A stretch of DNA of 11,273 nt from DAOUMU01 sp034409055 (GTDB lineage Bacteria > Chloroflexota > Anaerolineae > 4572-78 > J111). This document shows, in pieces, positions 7,130-11,273 of this stretch. Each line of letters begins with the position of its first letter. Positions within the stretch are counted from its first letter, which is position 1. The notes below the pieces were generated by a model. That model searched no databases, was not told the DNA's origin, and saw nothing but the letters and a program-made list of their open reading frames with translations. Location: contig DAOUMU010000525.1 in assembly GCA_034409055.1 (NCBI GenBank), positions 1 through 11,273 of the forward strand, written 5' to 3'. Position numbers and translations under genes: made by a program.

Positions 7130-7149
7130 AGAGCCAACATTTTGGCTCT
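7130..7149. terminator. Stem-loop after radA, weak terminator candidate
   Basis: AGAGCCAA (7130-7137) and TTGGCTCT (7142-7149) form a perfect 8-bp stem with a 4-nt loop, 15 bases after the radA stop. On the + strand it is followed by AAAAATCTTT rather than a U-run. On the - strand it is followed by TTTATTTG, so it looks better as a terminator of antisense transcription. It may still end or stabilise the radA mRNA. Confidence 0.45.
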
Positions 7150-7157
7150 AAAAATCT

Positions 7158-7186
7158 TTGACAATTCATACTCTTCATGTTACTAT
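7158..7186 (+). promoter_or_regulatory. Strong sigma-70-type promoter before the long leader
   Basis: A perfect TTGACA (7158-7163), a 17-bp spacer and TACTAT (7181-7186; 4 of 6 to consensus) are followed by an AT-rich stretch. Transcription would start near 7193, more than 400 bases before the PIN-TRAM start codon at 7609. This is the best -35 box in the window and the likely promoter for the leader and, by readthrough, for the PIN-TRAM/cysS/rlmB operon. Confidence 0.65.
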
Positions 7187-7312
7187 ATTTTTAGGGTACA
7201 AATTAATATTTTTTACAAATTATTTTTATCAAACTTTTTATATTATTTAGCATTTATTCGATAGCACTTATTTTTCGTTATTTGGACCGACGGGACTTTG
7301 ACGCAACACTGC

Positions 7313-7432
7313 TGAAGGGGCAAATTCATTATCAGTTGATCCATTATGTTGTGATATAAGATTTTGATGACCTTCCTTCTGCCCAAAAGATAAATGAATA
7401 AGCACTTTTGTGGCAAAAAGATTGCCCCTTCA
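7313..7432. repeat. 120-bp inverted repeat inside the leader
   Basis: TGAAGGGGCAA (7313-7323) and its exact complement TTGCCCCTTCA (7422-7432) form 11-bp arms. Directly inside, ATTCATTATC (7324-7333) can pair with GATAAATGAAT (7389-7399) with one bulge. A GCAAC pentamer occurs just outside both arms (7303-7307 and 7434-7438), though not flush with them. It may be an RNA hairpin or the footprint of a small mobile element. Confidence 0.6.
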
Positions 7433-7524
7433 AGCAACTCGCTAGCGAAATTGTTTTCTGAGAGTGTTTAAGTTTCTAGATGCACTGACCAGTAGCCTCC
7501 AGGGTGGTTGTTAGACAAAGTCTT

Positions 7525-7560
7525 GGGCGAATGTGCTATCCGTACAATCGCCCTTTTTTT
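7525..7560 (+). terminator. Intrinsic terminator upstream of the PIN-TRAM gene
   Basis: GGGCGA (7525-7530) pairs with TCGCCC (7548-7553). After one A-A mismatch, five more pairs (7532-7536 with 7542-7546, one of them G-T) close a 5-nt loop. Seven T residues follow at 7554-7560. This is the best-formed terminator in the window. It lies in the frame of, and 48 bases before, the PIN-TRAM start at 7609, which argues against any upstream start for that gene. Confidence 0.85.
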
Positions 7561-7608
7561 ATCGTAACGGTGGCGTCCAGGCAAATAACGAATGGAGCAA
7601 ATTACCAA

Positions 7609-8664
7609 ATGAGTGTGGAGTTTGTCTTTCGCCTGGTTGGTATGGTTGTTTTTGCTATGATCGGCGTGCAGTCTGTGGTTTTCTTTCGACCGGACAATGC
7701 GGCCGAATCAGCACGCTTAATTACTGCTTTGACTCTGGCTGGAGCAGCGCTTGGGCTGTTGATTGCCCCTTATTTGACCATTCGTCCTTTTAATTGGGCT
7801 CGAGTACGATTAAAGCAGATACCGGCCTCACAACTCATTTCCGGCGTGATTGGCTTGGCGGTTGGTTTAGCCGTAGCCGCTTTGCTTTATCCCTCTCTAT
7901 CTGCTTTACCAGGACCTTATGGCAGTGTGATGCCCGTGGTGATTAGTATCCTGTTTGGTTATATCGGTATGTCTGTCATGGTTATGCGTCAGTACGATAT
8001 CTTTAATACGATTGGGATGCGACTTCCATCCAATACTCCCTTCATAAATCTTGGTCGTAAAGCTGCCAACGATGTCGTATTGTTGGATACCAGTGTCATC
8101 ATAGATGGTCGGATTGCCGATATTAGTCAGACCGGTTTTATTCGGAGCACAATGCTGGTCCCTCGCTTTGTGTTGAATGAATTACAACACATCGCTGACT
8201 CCTCGGATACATTGCGCCGCAATCGAGGTCGACGGGGGCTGGATCTGCTCAGGCGTTTACAAAAAGACTCGGCTACGCCCATACAGATCACAGACCTTGA
8301 TATTGAGGGAGTTAAAGGGACTGACGATAAATTGGTAATACTGGCCAAACAACTTAGCTGTCCTATTATCACGAACGACTTTAACCTTAACAACGTGGCA
8401 AAATTGCAGGGAGTTGTGGTTTTAAATGTCAATGAACTGGCTAACGCGGTTAAAACGGTTATTTTGCCGGGTGAAACAATGACTGTAAAAATAATTCAAG
8501 AAGGTAAGGAGCGCGATCAAGGTGTCGGTTATCTCAATGATGGGACTATGGTTGTCGTCGAAAGCGGTAAACAGTTTATAGATAGCGTAATTGAGGTTAC
8601 TGTAACCAAAGTGTTGCAAACAACCGCTGGCCGTATGATTTTTGCTAAAAAAATGGAATATTAA
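7609..8664 (+). CDS. Membrane-anchored PIN-TRAM domain protein (YacL-like)
   Basis: The ATG at 7609 is chosen because it follows GGAG (7594-7597) and because a longer in-frame extension to 7504 would run through the terminator. The product is 351 aa. Four hydrophobic segments lie at about residues 4-25, 36-54, 74-94 and 103-123. A PIN ribonuclease domain spans about 156-275, with acidic residues D160 (LLDTSVIID), E191 (VLNELQHI), D239/D240 (GTDDK) and D257 (TNDFN). A TRAM RNA-binding domain covers about 285-350 (GETMTVKI, then DGTMVVVE). The architecture matches B. subtilis YacL, whose gene also lies between radA and cysS. The predicted activity is a metal-dependent RNase at the inner membrane; its RNA targets are unknown. 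cysS starts 3 nt after the stop, so the two are surely co-transcribed. Confidence 0.92.
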   Translation: MSVEFVFRLVGMVVFAMIGVQSVVFFRPDNAAESARLITALTLAGAALGLLIAPYLTIRPFNWARVRLKQIPASQLISGVIGLAVGLAVAALLYPSLSALPGPYGSVMPVVISILFGYIGMSVMVMRQYDIFNTIGMRLPSNTPFINLGRKAANDVVLLDTSVIIDGRIADISQTGFIRSTMLVPRFVLNELQHIADSSDTLRRNRGRRGLDLLRRLQKDSATPIQITDLDIEGVKGTDDKLVILAKQLSCPIITNDFNLNNVAKLQGVVVLNVNELANAVKTVILPGETMTVKIIQEGKERDQGVGYLNDGTMVVVESGKQFIDSVIEVTVTKVLQTTAGRMIFAKKMEY

Positions 8665-8667
8665 AAT

Positions 8668-10149
8668 ATGACCCTGAGAGTTTTTAATTACCTTAGTCGA
8701 AAAGAAGAAGAGTTCATTCCTGTTCACCCAGGTTTTGTAGGGATGTATGTCTGTGGTCCCACCGTGTACGGTGACTCGCACATTGGACATGCCAAAGTGT
8801 ACATTACCTTTGATATAGTGCATCGTTACCTGGAGTATTTGGGATACAAAGTGCGTTACGTCCAAAATATTACCGATGTCGGTCACCTGGTAGATGATGG
8901 CGATGTCGGCGAAGACAAAGTGGCTCGGCAAGCGCGGCTGGAGCAGATTGAGCCGATGGAAGTGGTTGAAACTTATACCCGTAACTACTTCCGGGATATG
9001 GATCTGCTTAATATTATTCGACCTGACATTTCACCACGGGCCAGTGGTCACATACCGGAGCAAATTGAGTTGGCGCAACGGCTAATAGAAAAAGGGTATG
9101 CCTATGTGAGCAATGGTAATGTTTATTTCTCCGTACCCAGTTGGCCCGGTTACGGTAAGCTCTCCCGCCACCAGATAGACCAATTGGAAGAGGGGGGTCG
9201 GCTGGAGGTATCCGGCGATAAACGTGATCCTCGCGATTTTGCCGTGTGGCGAGCTGCCTCGCCAAACCATCTGATGCAATGGAACAGCGCCTGGGGACCG
9301 GGTTTTCCCGGTTGGCACGCTGAATGTACAGTGATGGCCCGCAAATACCTGGGGTTACCCTTTGACATTCATGGGGGCGGGCTGGAAAATATCTTTCCTC
9401 ATAATGAAAGTGAAATTGCCCAGAGTGAAGCGGCTTATGGGGGAGAATTTGTCCGTTACTGGTTGCTTAATAATATGGTCACTATAGATGGTAGCAAAAT
9501 GGGCAAAAGCCTGGGTAATTCCTTGACCATTCAACAGGCTATTACCGGTGACCATTCCAGGTTATCACAAGGCTATCCCCCGTTAGCCATTCGCTTTTTT
9601 ATTTTGAGCAGCCATTATCGCCAGACGACTGATTTTACCGATCAAGCGCTTAAGAGTGCTGCCAAAGGTTACGAACGACTACTGGGGACGGTAACGCTCC
9701 TGCGGCAACAGTTATCAAAAGCTGATCCTGATGAGACGCCTGAGCCCGAATTCCTGGACACGCTCGAGCGGCATCAAACTCGCTTTTTAGCGGCGATGGA
9801 TAACGATTTCAACACGCCGCAGGCCCTGGCCGCCCTGTTTGATTTTAACAGAGCGGTTAATGCCTTGCTCAATAGTAACCAACCTGTTTCTGGTGGTACC
9901 CTGGCGGCCATTGATCAAACTTACCGTACTCTTGGCGGTGATATTTTAGGCCTCGTTTCCGATAAAGTTTCGGGGTCTCCCGACCTGGAAGAAGACCTGA
10001 TTCGCATTCTGGTTGATCTACGAGCTGCTGCTCGTAAAAATAAAGATTATGCCACCAGCGATTCTATTCGTGACCAGTTGGCCGAAATCGGCGTTATTCT
10101 GGAAGATAGGCCAGATGGTACGGTGTGGAAAATAAGCCGATCAGTATGA
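8668..10149 (+). CDS. cysS: Cysteinyl-tRNA synthetase
   Basis: This 493-aa class I synthetase charges tRNA-Cys with cysteine. The signature HIGH is at 38-41 (GDSHIGHAK), and KMSKS appears as KMGKS at 277-281, with glycine for the first serine. The zinc site that selects cysteine is complete: C29, C220, H245 and E249 line up with C28, C209, H234 and E238 of E. coli. GWHAEC and FPHNESEIAQSE are family-typical. Compared with the 461-aa E. coli enzyme there are about 10 extra residues before the second zinc ligand and about 20 more in the C-terminal, anticodon-side half. The ATG lies 3 nt after the PIN-TRAM stop with only a weak GGA upstream, suggesting translational coupling. The TGA stop overlaps the rlmB start. 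Confidence 0.97.
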   Translation: MTLRVFNYLSRKEEEFIPVHPGFVGMYVCGPTVYGDSHIGHAKVYITFDIVHRYLEYLGYKVRYVQNITDVGHLVDDGDVGEDKVARQARLEQIEPMEVVETYTRNYFRDMDLLNIIRPDISPRASGHIPEQIELAQRLIEKGYAYVSNGNVYFSVPSWPGYGKLSRHQIDQLEEGGRLEVSGDKRDPRDFAVWRAASPNHLMQWNSAWGPGFPGWHAECTVMARKYLGLPFDIHGGGLENIFPHNESEIAQSEAAYGGEFVRYWLLNNMVTIDGSKMGKSLGNSLTIQQAITGDHSRLSQGYPPLAIRFFILSSHYRQTTDFTDQALKSAAKGYERLLGTVTLLRQQLSKADPDETPEPEFLDTLERHQTRFLAAMDNDFNTPQALAALFDFNRAVNALLNSNQPVSGGTLAAIDQTYRTLGGDILGLVSDKVSGSPDLEEDLIRILVDLRAAARKNKDYATSDSIRDQLAEIGVILEDRPDGTVWKISRSV

Positions 10150-10889
10150 GTGAAATTCTTTATGGTCGCAACGCCGCCCGCGAGTGTTTGCGCGGGCGGC
10201 GTCGTCATATTCATAAGATGATGATTGCGGACAAGATCGAACCATCGGCCATTGTTAAAGAAATTCTGGCCCTGGTCGACATATCGAAAATTCCGGTTCA
10301 GTATGTTCCCCGCAAGAGATTAGACAATTTGGCCAAAGGGCACCAGGGTATTGTGCTGGAGGTGGGGCGTTACCCAACCGTGGCTGTAGAGGATATTTTG
10401 GCTCGAGCGGCAAAGCTAAATGAGCCCCTCTTTATCATCGTTCTGGATCACCTCGAAGACCCGCATAACCTGGGGGCGATCCTGCGTACTGCCGAGGCCG
10501 TGGGCGTACACGGTTTGATTATTCCCAAACGACGTTCTGCCGGGGTAACGCCAGCCGTCGTCAACGCCTCAGCCGGAGCCACCGAACATATGCTGATCGC
10601 AGCAGTACCGAACTTGGTACAAGTGCTAAAGAAACTAAAACAAACAGGTGTATGGGTGGTGGGCATAGAGAATACGCCTGTCTCTTTGCTATACGACCAA
10701 GCTGACCTGACCGGAGCCATCACCTTGGTTATCGGCAGCGAGGGTAAAGGTATCAGCCGCTTGGTCAAAGACACCTGTGATTTTTTGATTAAATTGCCTA
10801 TGCGGGGCCAAATCGAATCGCTAAATGCCTCAGTGGCTTGTGGCTTGACTTTGTATGAGGTCTGGCGAGGGCGGGGATTTCAAGATTAA
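10146..10889 (+). CDS. rlmB: 23S rRNA (guanosine-2'-O-)-methyltransferase RlmB
   Basis: The ATG at 10146 overlaps the cysS stop by 4 nt (ATGA) and gives the family start MSEILYGRNAARECL. An in-frame GTG at 10125 is possible but has no ribosome binding site and would add an unusual tail. The product is 247 aa, the usual length. An N-terminal substrate-binding domain (about 1-75) precedes a SPOUT/TrmH catalytic domain with motif 1 (N108 to R114, NLGAILRTAEA), motif 2 (IGSEGKG, 196-202) and motif 3 (IESLNAS, 223-229, N227). RlmB methylates the ribose of G2251 (E. coli numbering) in the peptidyl-transferase P loop; close SpoU relatives modify other RNAs, so the exact site is inferred. It is the last gene of the PIN-TRAM/cysS/rlmB operon. 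Confidence 0.92.
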   Translation: MSEILYGRNAARECLRGRRRHIHKMMIADKIEPSAIVKEILALVDISKIPVQYVPRKRLDNLAKGHQGIVLEVGRYPTVAVEDILARAAKLNEPLFIIVLDHLEDPHNLGAILRTAEAVGVHGLIIPKRRSAGVTPAVVNASAGATEHMLIAAVPNLVQVLKKLKQTGVWVVGIENTPVSLLYDQADLTGAITLVIGSEGKGISRLVKDTCDFLIKLPMRGQIESLNASVACGLTLYEVWRGRGFQD

Positions 10890-10923
10890 AGTTCTTTCAG
10901 TAGGCCATTTTTTTGTATTCAAT

Positions 10924-10951
10924 TTGACTCTTAAGTAGTTATCAGTATACT
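10924..10951 (+). promoter_or_regulatory. Promoter upstream of tRNA-Tyr and tuf
   Basis: TTGACT (10924-10929), a 16-bp spacer and TATACT (10946-10951) give a near-consensus promoter 35 bases after the rlmB stop. The -10 box lies in TCAGTATACTT, also found at 2247-2257. Transcription would begin near 10958, just before the hairpin at 10963. Confidence 0.6.
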
Positions 10952-10962
10952 TGTCTTTTGGG

Positions 10963-10985
10963 CGGCGCTAGAGCGCCGTGTTTTT
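10963..10985 (+). terminator. GC-rich hairpin with U-run before tRNA-Tyr
   Basis: CGGCGC (10963-10968) and GCGCCG (10973-10978) pair around TAGA and are followed by TG and TTTTT (10981-10985). By form it is an intrinsic terminator and would end the rlmB operon. It also lies immediately downstream of the promoter at 10924-10951, so for that transcript it would be at the extreme 5' end, where termination is unlikely. Confidence 0.65.
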
Positions 10986-10999
10986 AAATTAAATAATGT

Positions 11000-11081
11000 G
11001 GAGGGGTGCCCGAGTGGTTAAAGGGGGCTGACTGTAAATCAGCTGGCTAGGCCTACGGCGGTTCGAATCCGTCCCCCTCCA
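11000..11081 (+). tRNA. tRNA-Tyr (anticodon GTA)
   Basis: The 7-bp acceptor stem pairs 11000-11006 (GGAGGGG) with 11074-11080, with A11081 as discriminator. The anticodon stem is 11027-11031 with 11039-11043, and the 7-nt loop at 11032-11038 carries GTA at 11034-11036. An extended variable arm lies at about 11044-11056, as expected of bacterial class II tRNA-Tyr. The T arm is 11057-11061 with 11069-11073 and loop TTCGAAT. The 3' CCA is not encoded and would be added after transcription. Its place just before tuf follows the tRNA-tuf linkage seen in many bacteria. Confidence 0.96.
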
Positions 11082-11090
11082 CTCAGCTAT

Positions 11091-11126
11091 AAAACAAACA
11101 GTGAGAGGATACTCACTGTTTGTTTT
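11091..11126 (+). terminator. 15-bp perfect stem-loop between tRNA-Tyr and tuf
   Basis: The arms at 11091-11105 and 11112-11126 are exact complements of 15 nt around the loop AGGATA. The right arm ends in TTTGTTTT, so it can act as an intrinsic terminator with an A-tract/U-tract base. It begins 10 bases after the tRNA and ends 38 bases before tuf. It could be a partial terminator, a processing site for the tRNA-tuf transcript, or both. Confidence 0.65.
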
Positions 11127-11164
11127 CCGAAGGTTACTTTACTGAAAACACAAGGAGTCCAAGT

Positions 11165-11273
11165 ATGGCCAAAGAAACATTTGTCAGAGATAAACCACAC
11201 GTCAACGTGGGCACGATTGGACACGTGGACCACGGCAAAACGACCTTGACTGCGGCGATGACCAAAGTCTTGC
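11165..11273 (+). CDS. tuf: Elongation factor Tu, N-terminal fragment cut by the window
   Basis: The first 36 codons of EF-Tu are present. The ATG follows AAGGAG (11152-11157) with 7-nt spacing. The sequence MAKETFVRDKPHVNVGTIG leads into the G1 GTP-binding loop GHVDHGKT (residues 19-26), with T27 and L28 following. EF-Tu carries aminoacyl-tRNA to the ribosome as a GTP complex. The gene runs off the right edge, so intactness and copy number cannot be judged. It lies downstream of tRNA-Tyr and two hairpins and may be transcribed from the promoter at 10924. Confidence 0.97.
   Translation, partial: MAKETFVRDKPHVNVGTIGHVDHGKTTLTAAMTKVL

Larger units (their letters stand above)
7193..7560 (+). 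ncRNA. Candidate small RNA or attenuated 5' leader, about 365 nt
   Basis: The interval is bounded by a promoter (7158-7186) and an intrinsic terminator (7525-7560) and has no recognisable protein gene. It contains a 120-bp inverted repeat (7313-7432), the palindrome CGCTAGCG (7440-7447), a small hairpin AGAC-AAA-GTCT (7513-7523) and the terminator. The first 80 bases are visibly AT-rich. I looked for tmRNA, RNase P RNA, SRP RNA and T-box landmarks and found none that hold. It could be a riboswitch-like leader of the PIN-TRAM/cysS/rlmB operon, an independent small RNA, or degenerate sequence carrying fortuitous signals. Confidence 0.4.

Noticed and set aside
7280..7310. tmRNA-like GGACCGACGGGACTTTG
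   Set aside because: It resembles the GGATTCGACGGG hallmark only in part. There is no resume codon and tag ORF, no TTCGATTCC arm and no closing acceptor stem within 400 bases.
7213..7355. Open + strand frame ending in a protein-like tail (about 7276-7356)
   Set aside because: It has no start codon and its upstream part is an AT-rich string of Ile, Leu and Phe. It is more likely non-coding or a very old remnant.
7243..7437. 64-aa ORF on the - strand
   Set aside because: Weak coding character, no ribosome binding site, no family resemblance, and it is largely built from the inverted repeat.
7477..7560. T-box riboswitch: AGGGTGG (7501-7507) shortly before a terminator and upstream of cysS
   Set aside because: Only the AGGGTGG part matches; the rest of the T-box consensus (ACCGCG) is missing. 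The terminator's left arm lies about 18 bases downstream and does not overlap it, and I cannot find a stem I with specifier loop.
7504..7608. N-terminal extension of the PIN-TRAM protein from 7504
   Set aside because: The extension is encoded across an intrinsic terminator, lacks a ribosome binding site and is unlike the family N-terminus; the ATG at 7609 has GGAG upstream.

Overview
The window reads like a bacterial chromosome segment, most likely from Chloroflexota (perhaps Anaerolineae). This is an inference from the protein flavour, the radA / PIN-TRAM / cysS / rlmB / tRNA-Tyr / tuf order and the interspersed palindromes; no rRNA gene is present to confirm it. All convincing genes are on the + strand. 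I see no CRISPR array, no intact insertion sequence and no phage genes.

Left part (1-5625), accessory. The window opens inside a secreted, repetitive surface protein: a Pro/Thr/Asp linker encoded by a 15-bp tandem repeat, four Calx-beta domains and a C-terminal domain I cannot name. It ends at a strong terminator. A 110-bp palindromic element and a putative promoter follow. Next come an enolase-superfamily enzyme of the mandelate racemase type, a second palindromic element, and three loosely spaced genes: a small PF13769-like protein ('virulence factor' by family name only), a stand-alone DEDDh exonuclease, and an MtaA/CmuA-type methyltransferase of the UroD superfamily with its zinc ligands intact. 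The small protein and the methyltransferase may belong together in corrinoid or one-carbon methyl transfer, but no corrinoid protein gene is in view.

Right part (5626-11273), housekeeping. radA has a -10 hexamer so close to its start codon that the mRNA is probably leaderless. An unusual AT-rich gap of about 490 bases follows. It holds a good promoter (TTGACA-17-TACTAT), a 120-bp inverted repeat and a textbook intrinsic terminator that ends 48 bases before the next gene. It is either a long attenuated leader or a separate small RNA of about 365 nt. Then comes a tight operon: a membrane-anchored PIN-TRAM protein (YacL-like), cysS 3 nt later, and rlmB overlapping cysS by 4 nt. After a promoter and a hairpin with a U-run come tRNA-Tyr(GTA), a 15-bp perfect stem-loop, and the first 36 codons of tuf.

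The strongest leads are the regulatory structures: the 7158-7608 leader, the leaderless radA start, and the promoter/hairpin/tRNA/hairpin/tuf arrangement. The mandelate racemase-like enzyme also has an arginine where the second catalytic lysine is expected.
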